Shown here: positions 37,391 through 46,046 of the stretch, in pieces
How the letters are laid out: every line of letters begins with the position of its first letter
Position numbering within the stretch: the stretch's first letter is position 1
Origin: Planctomycetota bacterium
Lineage (GTDB): Bacteria; Planctomycetota; Phycisphaerae; Phycisphaerales; UBA1924
Assembly (NCBI GenBank): GCA_017303555.1
Contig: JAFLCN010000016.1
Span: 31,396-95,395, forward strand
DNA: 64,000 nucleotides
Direction: 5' to 3'
Position numbers and translations under genes: made by a program
The notes under the pieces: generated by a model
Told to the model about the DNA's origin: nothing
Database searches by the model: none
Seen by the model: only the letters and a program-made list of their open reading frames with translations

Positions 37391-38641
37391 TTACTTCTTT
37401 TCGGCCAGCGCCGCCTCCAACTGCGCCCGCAGTTCCTTCACATCCGCGCCCGCCTTCTCCGCCTCATCAAGTATCGCAAGCATCGCCGGCCGCGCCTGCC
37501 CCTTCTCGACCACAAAGCCGATCACCCCCGTCACCAGCCGCGGCTTGTCATACAGCTTCCGCGCTTCCCCGAGGATCTGCCCCGCAATCTCATCCTTCCC
37601 CGCCGCAAGGTATCCGGTATACAACACCGCAACCTTCTCCCTGAACGCCTCCCACGGCTGATCGAGAATCGATTGCTTGGTCTGCTCATCCAGAAAGTCC
37701 GGCAGCTTGCTCTGCCGCTTCGCCATCTCCGCGCTCATCGCATAGTCCGACCGCACCTCTTCGAGCGGATACGGAAACAGCAGCGCCACATCCGCAAGCC
37801 GCTCGCGAGCAACCAGCAGCCAGACCAGCCGGAACGAAACGCGGTCCACCGCCTTTGCATCGTCGGGCTTGCCCTTCACGCTATCGAACCACGCCAGCGT
37901 CGCGTCCTCGTCGCCGATGATCTCGTTCAGCACAACCCAGTCGTCCCGAACCTCGGAGTCCGGCGTGCCCTGCTTGAGCTTCTCCGCCGCCGCGTCGCGC
38001 AGTTTCGTGAACGCCGCCTTCGCCGGCGCGTGACGCGCCGCGAGTTTCTGCATGTCGCCCGCCATGAACGAGCCGCGCACGCCCACCATCGCCGGTTCAA
38101 ACTCGAGCATGTGCTCCCACAGCCACGCGAATTCCTCCGTCGCCTCGTCCGGTTTCCCGCTCATCGAAAGCTCGCGTGCCGTCCGGAATCGCGCCTGCAT
38201 GTCGCGCGATTCCTTGTCCACCTTCGGTCCCTCTTCTCCCTTCCCCGACGCGGCACCCTCCATCCACTGCATTGTCCGCGCCGCATCCATATACCCCGTC
38301 TTCCGCGCAATCTCGTTCCCGCCCCGCAGCATCACCATCGTCGGCATCGCCGAAACCTGGTACTTCTGCGATACCTTCGGCTCCTTATCCACATCCACCT
38401 GGATCGCGACCCCGTGCTCCTTCACCCACGCCACAACCTTCTCATCGCGCCACGTCGTCTGATCCATCGCCTTGCACGGCATGCACCAGTCCGCCGTGAA
38501 CTTGATCAGCACGAGCTTGTCCGTCCCCTCCACCTGTTTCGCCGCCGCTTCCAGCGTCAAATCACTGAACGCCGGCGGCAAATCGGCGCGGCAGACAGCA
38601 CCCAGCCAAACCGCAAGCACGCACGACAGCACTCTCAGCAT
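37391..38641 (-). CDS. Secreted thioredoxin-fold protein, paralogue 1
   Basis: 416 residues, ATG 38641. A signal peptide (about 1-18) ends at CRA-DLPPAF. Residues 20-130 form a thioredoxin-like domain with active site WCMPCK, preceded by VLIKFTADW, and the cis-Pro in VSAMPTMVML. The remaining 280 residues are helical with repeat-like pairs (ATEEFAWLWEHM, LADVALLFPYPLEEV) and no family recognised. It would act on thiols of envelope proteins or carry electrons, and might supply the exported Msr fusion. A paralogue lies 192 bases upstream. Confidence 0.88.
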   Translation of the reverse strand: MLRVLSCVLAVWLGAVCRADLPPAFSDLTLEAAAKQVEGTDKLVLIKFTADWCMPCKAMDQTTWRDEKVVAWVKEHGVAIQVDVDKEPKVSQKYQVSAMPTMVMLRGGNEIARKTGYMDAARTMQWMEGAASGKGEEGPKVDKESRDMQARFRTARELSMSGKPDEATEEFAWLWEHMLEFEPAMVGVRGSFMAGDMQKLAARHAPAKAAFTKLRDAAAEKLKQGTPDSEVRDDWVVLNEIIGDEDATLAWFDSVKGKPDDAKAVDRVSFRLVWLLVARERLADVALLFPYPLEEVRSDYAMSAEMAKRQSKLPDFLDEQTKQSILDQPWEAFREKVAVLYTGYLAAGKDEIAGQILGEARKLYDKPRLVTGVIGFVVEKGQARPAMLAILDEAEKAGADVKELRAQLEAALAEKK

Positions 38642-38742
38642 GCAAAACAGTAGTGCGCGCGATCTCTCCGATCACAAGCAGCGGCGGATTCCTCGCGCCG
38701 AGCCCGCGTTGCTATCCGCTCTTCCAAGCCCAAAGGGCTTCC

Positions 38743-38826
38743 AGAATCTAGCCGAGGGTGGAGCGAGGTCCGCCGAGCGACACCCTCGGTTCGAAATCGG
38801 AAATTCCCGCACCCCGAAGCGGGTGC
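38743..38826. repeat. Bipartite palindromic repeat, copy A
   Basis: The first half pairs CCGAGGGT with ACCCTCGG around the core GGAGCGAGGTCCGCCGAGCG. The second half is a small hairpin CACCC...GGGTG with GAAGC in the loop, preceded by ATTCCCG. It lies between the two thioredoxin-like genes. See the copies at 49486, 55054 and 62795. Confidence 0.7.
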
Positions 38827-38833
38827 AACAGAC

Positions 38834-40150
38834 TCATTTCGGCATCGCCGCCAGCCGCGAACGCAGTGCCGTCACATCCTGCCCCGACTTCGCCGCCTCA
38901 TCGAGCCAAAGCTTCGCGCCCGGCCCCACAACGCCCGCATTCAAACTCTCCCGCACCAGCGCAATCCGCATCGTCGGCGTATCCCGCAACTGCAACATCG
39001 TCTCCGCAATTCCGTTCGCTTCCTTGACGTCCTTGGCCGCCACAAACCCCGCAAACACCTGCCCGCCCAGCGTCTCAAACCCCGTCCACGCCCGCGCGGC
39101 CCGGGCCGGGTCAGACTTCTCCACTCCCTTCACCGCCGGCGCAGTCACTTCATACCTTCGCTGCAGTGCTTCCGTCGCGTTCGGAACCAGTCCGGCAATG
39201 TCCGCCGCACGCCCATTCCGAATCAAAATCGGCGTGATCTCCGCAAGCCCGATGGAAAACAACGCCGCCGCATTCTCATCTGACTTTGTTCGATCAATCC
39301 ACGCAAGGCTCCGCGCATCATCACTCAGCACGCTGTTGAAGCCGAGCCAGTCAATCAGTTCACCCGCACGCGCCCGCGGCGTCCCATCATCCTTCACCTG
39401 CTCGATCTCATCCCGGATCGACACAACCGCCGACTTCGCTTCCGGCGCACCGGCAAGAATCGTCACCAACTGCTCCCGCACCTCCGGCACAAGCCCCGCC
39501 AGCCTCGCCGGATCGTTCAGAGTCTTCTCGCTCCACATCTCCTGCACGATCGCAACCGACTCGTTGTACTTCTTCTCCGCAACGCTCTTCTCAAGCGCAG
39601 TCGCAAGCAACTGAAACTGCGACACCTGCGGGACCGACTCCGCGGCCTTCGTGGGCTTTCCACCCTTCTGGCTCGTAGAAGCGGTGGGGGCCTTCCCCGT
39701 CGCCGTCGCCTCCATCCAGCTCAAAATCTGCGGCCCGGGCATATACCCAAGCGTCCGCCCAATCTCCTTCCCGCCCCGCAGCATCACCATCGTCGGCATC
39801 GCCTCGATGTTGTACGCCTGCGCCGTCTTCTGATCCTTATCCACATCCACCTGGATCGCCACGCCGTGGTCCTTCACCCACTTCACCACGCTCTCATCGC
39901 GCCACGTCGTCTTGTCCATCGCCTTGCACGGCGGGCACCAATCCGCCGTGAACTTCACCACGACAACCTTGTCCGTGCCGTCCACCTGCTTCTTCGCCGC
40001 ATCCAGCGTGAGATCACTGAACGCCGGCGGCAGATCCGCCCGTGCCACCAAGCAAGCCGCAATCACAATTCCGCAAAAAAAGAAGCCTGTGCATCCGCAC
40101 AGTGTACAAAGAGCAGAAACCCCCCAACCCGCCCCAACCCGCCCGCACAA
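38834..40150 (-). CDS. Secreted thioredoxin-fold protein, paralogue 2
   Basis: About 438 residues. The N-terminus is uncertain: TTG 40150 gives a signal peptide with a positive end, whereas GTG 40066 would shorten it. The mature sequence begins ADLPPAFSDLTLDAA, nearly as in the neighbouring paralogue, and holds the active site WCPPCK and cis-Pro in IEAMPTMVML. The C-terminal 280 residues are helical and much more divergent from the paralogue than the thioredoxin domain, suggesting duplication followed by specialisation of the partner-binding part. A heptamer repeat array lies just upstream. Confidence 0.85.
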   Translation of the reverse strand: MCGRVGAGWGVSALCTLCGCTGFFFCGIVIAACLVARADLPPAFSDLTLDAAKKQVDGTDKVVVVKFTADWCPPCKAMDKTTWRDESVVKWVKDHGVAIQVDVDKDQKTAQAYNIEAMPTMVMLRGGKEIGRTLGYMPGPQILSWMEATATGKAPTASTSQKGGKPTKAAESVPQVSQFQLLATALEKSVAEKKYNESVAIVQEMWSEKTLNDPARLAGLVPEVREQLVTILAGAPEAKSAVVSIRDEIEQVKDDGTPRARAGELIDWLGFNSVLSDDARSLAWIDRTKSDENAAALFSIGLAEITPILIRNGRAADIAGLVPNATEALQRRYEVTAPAVKGVEKSDPARAARAWTGFETLGGQVFAGFVAAKDVKEANGIAETMLQLRDTPTMRIALVRESLNAGVVGPGAKLWLDEAAKSGQDVTALRSRLAAMPK

Positions 40151-40170
40151 TCCGGCTTCAATCCCGCCCG

Positions 40171-40224
40171 AAATCCGAAATCCGAAATCCGAAATCCGAA
40201 ATCCGAAATCCGAAATCCGAAATC
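40171..40224. repeat. Heptamer tandem repeat (AAATCCG)n
   Basis: Seven perfect copies of AAATCCG (40171-40219) plus a degenerate eighth unit AAATCTC, which runs into the stop codon of the sigma-54 gene at 40225-40227. The array separates that gene from the thioredoxin-like gene. A shorter relative ends with the same AAATCTC unit at 35194-35200. Confidence 0.95.
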
Positions 40225-41850
40225 TCAGAACTCCCGCCGCAACCTTGCCGCCGGAATATTCAACTGATCCCGATACTTCGCCACCGTCCGCCGCGCAATC
40301 TCAATCCCGCGGCTCTTCAACTCATCCACCAGCGCATCATCCGACCACGGCTTCTTCTTGTCCTCGTGATCGATGATGTCTCGCAGCGCGACCTTGATCG
40401 CGTCCCACGCCATGTCCTCGCCGCCCTCGGTCTGCACGCCGCCGGAGAAAAACTTCCGTAGCGGCACCACACCCCGAGGCGTCTGGATGTACTTCTCGCT
40501 CACCGCGCGGCTCACCGTCGCCACGTGAATCCCAAGCTGATCCGCCACCTGCGTCATCGGCAACGGCTTCAGCGCCTGCGGCCCAAAATCAAAGTAATCC
40601 CGCTGCGCATCCACCACCGACTGCACAACCCGCAGCAGCGTGTGCTTCCGCTGATTCACCGCATCAATCAGCCACGAAGCGTTCGACAAGTTGGTCCGGA
40701 TGAACTCCTTCCCACGCTTGTCCATCTCCTTGCCCTTGCCAAGCAACGCATATTCCTGATTGATCCGCAGATCCGGAATGCGCGTCTCATTCAGATACGC
40801 CACATACCGGTCGTTCTCCGCGTCGTACTCGACCACCGCATCCGCAACGATCGGCCGCACATCATCCGTCACCAGCCGCCGCGCCGGTGCCAGGCTCAAT
40901 TTCTTCAGCAGCTCCAGCGCCGAACGAATCTGCGTCAGCGACAGCTTCGTCTTCTCGCTCACCCGGGGCAACCGGTTGTTCATCAGGTCATCGAGATGGT
41001 TCTCGATGATCAATCGCGCATGCGCGATCACCTCCGGCTCGATCTTCTTCTCATCCTCCCCATCCTCGAGCGCATCGATCTGCAGCAGCAGACACTCCCG
41101 CGCATCCCGCGCCGCCACGCCCGGCGGCTCCAGGAACAACTGCACCGCCTTCAACGCGTTCTCAAGCTCCGCCACCGTCGGCTTCGGCTCGCCCGGCGCG
41201 CGATCCGAGATCACATCCAATCCCGTCCGCAGATATCCATCCGCATCCAGAAACGAAATGATCAATTCGCCCAGCGGCTTCAACTCGGGCTTGACCTCCG
41301 CCAATCCCCATTGCTCCAGCAACTGATCGCCCAGCGAGATCGCCCGCGCCGGCGTTGCCGCCATCGCTTCCATCTTCGCATCGCGATCATCATCCGAGCG
41401 CTGCCGGGGCGAGTATTCAAAGTCCTCATCCCGCGTCCGCTGCTCGGGCGCTTCGCTCACACCCGCCGCAACATCCTTCGGCGATTCATCAAACTCGTTC
41501 TCCGCCGCCTCCGGATTCGTCTCTTCGTATTTCTCGAGCCGCGCAAAGTCGTCGACATCATCGCCGACATCCAGCTCACGCTCATCTTCCGAGACCGGCC
41601 CGTCCGACTCATCCCCATCCGCGTCCTCATCGACGCTCACAACCAGATCGACATCATCCCCCATCACTTCCGATTCCGCTTCCCCCTCGCGCTCCATCAG
41701 TTCCAGCGTCGGGTTGTTCTCCAGTTCCTGCTGGATCCGCTCCTGCAATTCCGCCAGCGGCATCTGCAGAATCTCCATCGACTGGATCATCCGCGGCGCC
41801 AGCTTCATGTGCTGGCCCATCTTCAGATGCTGTGACGTTTCAAACCGCAT
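40225..41850 (-). CDS. rpoN: RNA polymerase sigma-54 factor
   Basis: 541 residues, ATG 41850 with GGAGAG upstream. Region I (residues 1-50) is Gln/Leu-rich with MKLAPRMIQSMEILQMPLAE. Region II (about 55-150) is very acidic. The core-binding region (about 160-330) and the helix-turn-helix lead to the RpoN box ARRTVAKYRDQLNIPAA near the C-terminus, which reads the -24 element. It directs RNA polymerase to sigma-54 promoters that need enhancer-binding ATPases. None is encoded in this window. It lies 78 bases downstream of recR on the same strand, with a C-rich palindrome between them. Confidence 0.97.
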   Translation of the reverse strand: MRFETSQHLKMGQHMKLAPRMIQSMEILQMPLAELQERIQQELENNPTLELMEREGEAESEVMGDDVDLVVSVDEDADGDESDGPVSEDERELDVGDDVDDFARLEKYEETNPEAAENEFDESPKDVAAGVSEAPEQRTRDEDFEYSPRQRSDDDRDAKMEAMAATPARAISLGDQLLEQWGLAEVKPELKPLGELIISFLDADGYLRTGLDVISDRAPGEPKPTVAELENALKAVQLFLEPPGVAARDARECLLLQIDALEDGEDEKKIEPEVIAHARLIIENHLDDLMNNRLPRVSEKTKLSLTQIRSALELLKKLSLAPARRLVTDDVRPIVADAVVEYDAENDRYVAYLNETRIPDLRINQEYALLGKGKEMDKRGKEFIRTNLSNASWLIDAVNQRKHTLLRVVQSVVDAQRDYFDFGPQALKPLPMTQVADQLGIHVATVSRAVSEKYIQTPRGVVPLRKFFSGGVQTEGGEDMAWDAIKVALRDIIDHEDKKKPWSDDALVDELKSRGIEIARRTVAKYRDQLNIPAARLRREF

Positions 41851-41928
41851 CGTTCTCTCCGGCCCCCCCTCCCTGAGGGAGGGGGCTGGGGGGGTGGGAG
41901 GGTTGTTCTCCCGGAACGCCGCACGGAC

Positions 41929-42624
41929 CTACCCGCTCATCCGCTGCCGGCTCTGTATGGCATCGGCCAAAACCGCCTTGTTGGCATACTCCAATTGGCT
42001 GCCACTCGGCAAACCCCGTGCCAATCGAGTGATACCAACCTTCCCTGCCCCCAATGAGTCTAGTTCATTCTGCAAGTACAGGCCCGTCCCATCCCCCTCC
42101 AGCGTCGGGTTGAGTCCGAGAATAATCTCAGTTATCGGAACACCGCCAGCGTTCAACGCCGGATCCTTCACCCGCTTCACCAAATCCGAAATCGTCAGGT
42201 CGTTCGCCTCCACCCCATCCAGCGGGCTCAGCCGCCCCATCAAAACGTGATATGTCCCCCGATACATTCCCGTTTGCTCCAAGGCGATCAGGTCCTTGGG
42301 CTGCTCAACCACCAGCACCTGCGATCGATCCCGCGTCGCATTCTCACAAATCGCGCACACCGGCCCGTCCGCCAGGTTCCAGCAGATGCGGCAGTGCTTG
42401 ATCTTCTGCTTCACATCCAGAATCGCACGCGCCAGATCGCCCGCCGTCGCTTCATCATGCTTCAACACATAAAACGCCAGTCTTTCCGCCGATTTCCGCC
42501 CGATTCCCGGCAGCTTCGCAAAAGCGTCGATCAACCGTTCCACGGCCGCCGGATAGGCCGGCCCGCGACGAACCGGCCCGGCGTGTTCCTCGTTCTCCGG
42601 TCTGGCGCGGCGTTGCTCACCCAT
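41929..42624 (-). CDS. recR: Recombination protein RecR
   Basis: 231 residues, ATG 42624 behind TTAGGA. It loads RecA at gaps together with RecF and RecO. An N-terminal extension of about 25 residues precedes the helix-hairpin-helix (LIDAFAKLPGIGRKSAERLA). The zinc finger is CRICWNLADGPVCAIC, the Toprim domain is QVLVVEQPKDLIALEQTG, and the C-terminal Walker-B-like part has ITEIILGLNPTLEGDGT. It is followed on the same strand by rpoN. Confidence 0.97.
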   Translation of the reverse strand: MGEQRRARPENEEHAGPVRRGPAYPAAVERLIDAFAKLPGIGRKSAERLAFYVLKHDEATAGDLARAILDVKQKIKHCRICWNLADGPVCAICENATRDRSQVLVVEQPKDLIALEQTGMYRGTYHVLMGRLSPLDGVEANDLTISDLVKRVKDPALNAGGVPITEIILGLNPTLEGDGTGLYLQNELDSLGAGKVGITRLARGLPSGSQLEYANKAVLADAIQSRQRMSG

Positions 42625-42653
42625 ATCCGATCCTAAGGCGTAGCATCCACTCC

Positions 42654-43295
42654 ATGCCGTCCTCCCGCACCAGACCCGCTGGTTCCCTCTTCGCGATCTG
42701 CCTCCTCGGTGCCCTGGCCGTCGGCTCCGCGGTCTTTGCGTACAAAGCCATCAAGCCCGACCTCTGGCCCAAACGCCTGGCCGAAGTCGTCCCCGGAAAG
42801 ATCTATCGCAGTTCCGAGCTTTCCCCCGCCGCCATGGAGCACCTGGCCCGCGAAACCGGCCTGAAAACGATCATCGACCTGGGCGTCGCTCCTGACGGCG
42901 ACCCGCGCGACCGCCGCCAGCAACTCTCTGCCCAGGCCCTCGGCATCCAGCGCTACAAGTTCAACCTCATCGGCGATGCCTCCGGCAATCCAAATGAATA
43001 CCTCGCCGCCCTCCGCCTCGCCCTCAACCCGGAAAACCAGCCGGTTCTGATCCACTGCGCGACCGGCGCCCAGCGGACAAGCTGCGCGATCGCGCTCCTC
43101 CGAATGGCCGCGCAGGGTTATACCGTCGATCAGGCCCTCGCCGAATCCGCCGAATTCGATGCCAAAAACAAGGTGAGCGAGGTCACCCGGGCGATCGCCC
43201 CCAAAGTCCTCGAGGCCCTCAAAGGCAGCGGCTCCATCCCCGGTGAACCAGCCGTCACCGTCGTGCCCGCAGCGCCCATCGCCGCACGGCCCTGA
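42654..43295 (+). CDS. Membrane-anchored dual-specificity-like phosphatase
   Basis: 213 residues. One membrane helix (about 11-30) precedes a tyrosine/dual-specificity phosphatase domain. The P-loop is LIHCATGAQRTSCA, which fits CX5R, and an Asp region TIIDLGVAPDGDPRD stands where the general-acid loop is expected. The start VVPGKIYRSSELSP is typical of the bacterial DSP-like group. Substrate unknown; it may act on phosphoproteins or on a phospholipid or sugar phosphate near the membrane. It is divergent from recR, 29 bases apart, so the promoters overlap. Confidence 0.86.
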   Translation: MPSSRTRPAGSLFAICLLGALAVGSAVFAYKAIKPDLWPKRLAEVVPGKIYRSSELSPAAMEHLARETGLKTIIDLGVAPDGDPRDRRQQLSAQALGIQRYKFNLIGDASGNPNEYLAALRLALNPENQPVLIHCATGAQRTSCAIALLRMAAQGYTVDQALAESAEFDAKNKVSEVTRAIAPKVLEALKGSGSIPGEPAVTVVPAAPIAARP

Positions 43296-44081
43296 CCCCT
43301 CACTTTCCGCGTGAGTTCTGCGCAAAGTCGTCAAAACACGCTTGTATTCCGCGCTTTGCGTCCGGTACATTGCTCCGCCTCCCGCTCGGTGTTGGGCACG
43401 GTCCGCCCAACCCCCCGAGGGCAGCACATCACAGCCCGAAATTTCGTGGGAACAGCGGCACGGCTCGTCTGGGAGAGAGAGGAGTAGCGACCGCTGTTTT
43501 CACTTTGGGAGTGATCGACGCGAAGGGCGTTTCGCTCAGGCCCGCTGCCCGCCCGCAAACCCTGCAAAACCTGGCCGTACGAGCCCAAGCGGAGCGCCGG
43601 GAAAAACCTCCCAATCCTGCCGCACACGCGAATCCCCACCCCCCGTTCCGTGTCCTTGCCTTCGTCCTCCCCCTTTGCCAAAGGGTGAGGCGGCATCGCG
43701 CAGGCTTTGCGGAGCGATTGACGCGAAGGAGGCTTCGGAAGTTATCGCGGCAGAATCGCGATCACGCAGACCTCTCATTTGGAATCCGTCTCACCCCCCA
43801 ACAGAAACTCCACTCCAGATTGCTTCGTAGTGTCCAAAGCGGGGGCGCTTTGTGTACCATCCGGGCGCAAAGCCCTCTCCCGGCGTGAAATCGCTCCGGA
43901 TTGGGGCACGCCTCACCCTCCGCCCGTCGGAGTGTGATGCCGTCGACTCTTCGCATTGGGGCGAAGCAGTGGGGCGGTTCGCTGTTGGGTTGGGGGCGGT
44001 ACGACTCGCGTCGCGAGTCTCCGGTTTGCAGGCTCTCGCTTTGGCCGTTGCGCATCCGCGCCGCGGCCCGGAAATCAAGGT
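43296..44081. other. Long intergenic region built from dispersed repeats
   Basis: 786 bases before pilM with no convincing gene. Three blocks have relatives elsewhere in the window: GATCGACGCGAAGGGCGTTT at 43514-43533 and GATTGACGCGAAGG at 43716-43729 recur inverted near 59272-59290; a CCTCCCCCTTTG/AAAGGGTGAGG hairpin at 43666-43690 recurs inverted at 59327-59353; and 43564-43601 recurs at 54921-54958. The last 60 bases should hold the pilM leader. Confidence 0.6.
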
Positions 44082-46046
44082 ATGCCAAGTTCGAACATCT
44101 GCTGGGGTATCGAGATCGGAGCCGCGGCCATCAAGGCCGTCAAAATCGAGAACGCGGGCGACCGCGTCAACGTCCTCGACATGGCGATCATCGATCACCC
44201 GCGCACCCTCTCGACGCCCGGCGTCGATCCCGCCGACGTTCTCCGCGTTTCGCTCGGCACGCTGGTCAGCCAGTACGACCTGAGCAAAACGCAGATCGCC
44301 GTCAGCGTTCCCGGTCACTCCAGCTTCGCGCGCTTCGCCAAGCTCCCGCCGGTCGAACCCAAAAAGGTCCCCGACATCGTCAAGTTCGAGGCGATGCAGC
44401 AGATCCCCTTCCCGCTCGAACAAGTGGAATGGGACTACCAGACCTTCATCAGCCCCGACAGCCCCGAAATCGAAGTCGGCATCTTCGCCATCACCCGCGA
44501 GCGCATCAGCGAGCGCCTCACGATGCTGCAGGATGTCGGCCTCACGCCCGGCTTCGTCACCCTCGGCCCCATCGCCGTCTTCAACGCGCTCGCCTACGAC
44601 CTCGACTTCAACGACAAGACCCCCGGCACGATCGTCGTGGACATCGGAACGACCTCGACCGATCTCGTCATCTCCGAAGCCGGCCGCATGTGGGTCCGCA
44701 CCTTCCCGCTCGGCGGACACCAGTTCACCGAAGCGCTCGTGAGCGCATTCCAGATCGGCTACCCCAAAGCCGAGAAGCTCAAGCAGGAAGCCGAAGATTC
44801 CAAGCACGCACGCCAGGTCTTCCAGGCCATGCGCCCCGTCTTCACCGATCTCGGTCAGGACATCCAGCGCAGCATCGGTTACTACCAGTCGCTGCATAAG
44901 GATGCGAACCTCCAGCGCGTCATCCTCATCGGCGCAACCGCCAATCTCCCCGGCCTGCGCAAGTACCTCAAGCAGCAGCTCGGCATCGAGGTCTACCGCG
45001 TCGAAGAGTTCAAGAAGGCCAACTTGCTCCCGCTCGACGGCGGCAAGGACGGCGGCGAGCGCGCCGCGAAGTTCAAGGATCGCGCGCTCGACATGACCAC
45101 CGCCTTCGGCCTCGCTCTCCAGGGCATCGGCGCCGGCACCATCAACGCCAACCTCATGCCCGTCACGATCATCCGTGAAGCCATGTGGAAGGGCAAGGTC
45201 AAGTGGTTCGGCGCCGCCGCCGGTATCGTCGCCGCCGCCGGCGCCGCGATGTTCGTTCGCCCGTTCCTGGATTCGAACGCCGTTGCCGCGTCCGCAGCAG
45301 ACCCCGAAGTGCCGCAGATCCGCCAGACGATTTCGGAAGGCAACAACCTCAAGCGCCTCGCGGAAGAAGCGGGCGTGGTGGGGGCCCCTCCGCCCGACGA
45401 ACGCGCAACCAAGATGGTTGCGATGCTCGACAACCGCACGTTCTATCCGCACCTCGTGAACGATGTCGGCCTCATGGTCGAAGACTCCAACCAGCGGGCC
45501 GCGACCTGGGCGAAGGATGTCGGCTCGACCGCCGTCGTGCCGGAAGGTTTCCACATCGACAAGATGACCACCGCGTTCTTCGCACCGGGCGGCGCAGACG
45601 CCTCGGGCGGAATGGGCGGACAACCCATCGACACCTCGGCCAACGCCCCCCTCGGTCCGGCCGATCGTCCGCGCGTGGTCGTCACGCTCGTCGCCACCAC
45701 CAACCAGCCCGAGGCGCAGAAGTTCATCCTCGCCACGTTCGATTCGTGGCTCCGCAAGAACGCCGCGAGGCCCGGCGTTCCCTACGAAATCTTCGTTTCG
45801 CCCACTCCCTGGCGGCAGGAAATCGCCGGCGCCGGAGCCAACACGCCGGCGTACGCCGGCGCACCGACGCCCGCACAGAGCGCGATGAACCAGCAGGACA
45901 GCAGCAAGGGCGGTTCGCTCGAAACCATGGCCCCGATCGCCGGGCTCAAGCCGCCGCCGCCCGAAGGCTTGCCCCCGCCGACCACCTTCACCATCTCCTT
46001 CACCGCATCCAAGCTGCCCGCGCAGCCTCCGGAGGCCAAGCCTTGA
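44082..46046 (+). CDS. pilM: Type IV pilus assembly ATPase-like PilM with long C-terminal extension
   Basis: 654 residues, about 300 more than ordinary PilM. Residues 1-355 are the actin-like ASKHA fold: CWGIEIGAAAIKAVKIE, TQIAVSVPGHSSFARF, TIVVDIGTTSTDLVI (phosphate loop) and RVILIGATANLPGLRKYL. A membrane helix at about 378-395 (WFGAAAGIVAAAGAAMFV) is followed by an exported part with a beta-alpha domain (RVVVTLVATTNQPEAQKFIL) and a Pro-rich end. The extension may replace PilN, which normally binds PilM and spans the membrane. It is the first gene of a three-gene operon; the next start overlaps its stop. Confidence 0.9.
   Translation: MPSSNICWGIEIGAAAIKAVKIENAGDRVNVLDMAIIDHPRTLSTPGVDPADVLRVSLGTLVSQYDLSKTQIAVSVPGHSSFARFAKLPPVEPKKVPDIVKFEAMQQIPFPLEQVEWDYQTFISPDSPEIEVGIFAITRERISERLTMLQDVGLTPGFVTLGPIAVFNALAYDLDFNDKTPGTIVVDIGTTSTDLVISEAGRMWVRTFPLGGHQFTEALVSAFQIGYPKAEKLKQEAEDSKHARQVFQAMRPVFTDLGQDIQRSIGYYQSLHKDANLQRVILIGATANLPGLRKYLKQQLGIEVYRVEEFKKANLLPLDGGKDGGERAAKFKDRALDMTTAFGLALQGIGAGTINANLMPVTIIREAMWKGKVKWFGAAAGIVAAAGAAMFVRPFLDSNAVAASAADPEVPQIRQTISEGNNLKRLAEEAGVVGAPPPDERATKMVAMLDNRTFYPHLVNDVGLMVEDSNQRAATWAKDVGSTAVVPEGFHIDKMTTAFFAPGGADASGGMGGQPIDTSANAPLGPADRPRVVVTLVATTNQPEAQKFILATFDSWLRKNAARPGVPYEIFVSPTPWRQEIAGAGANTPAYAGAPTPAQSAMNQQDSSKGGSLETMAPIAGLKPPPPEGLPPPTTFTISFTASKLPAQPPEAKP

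Noticed and set aside
40171..40224. CRISPR-like array
   Set aside because: Units of seven bases without spacers; no cas genes in the window.
43791..45623. 610-codon minus-strand frame opposite pilM
   Set aside because: Shadow of pilM, whose ASKHA motifs are clear on the other strand.
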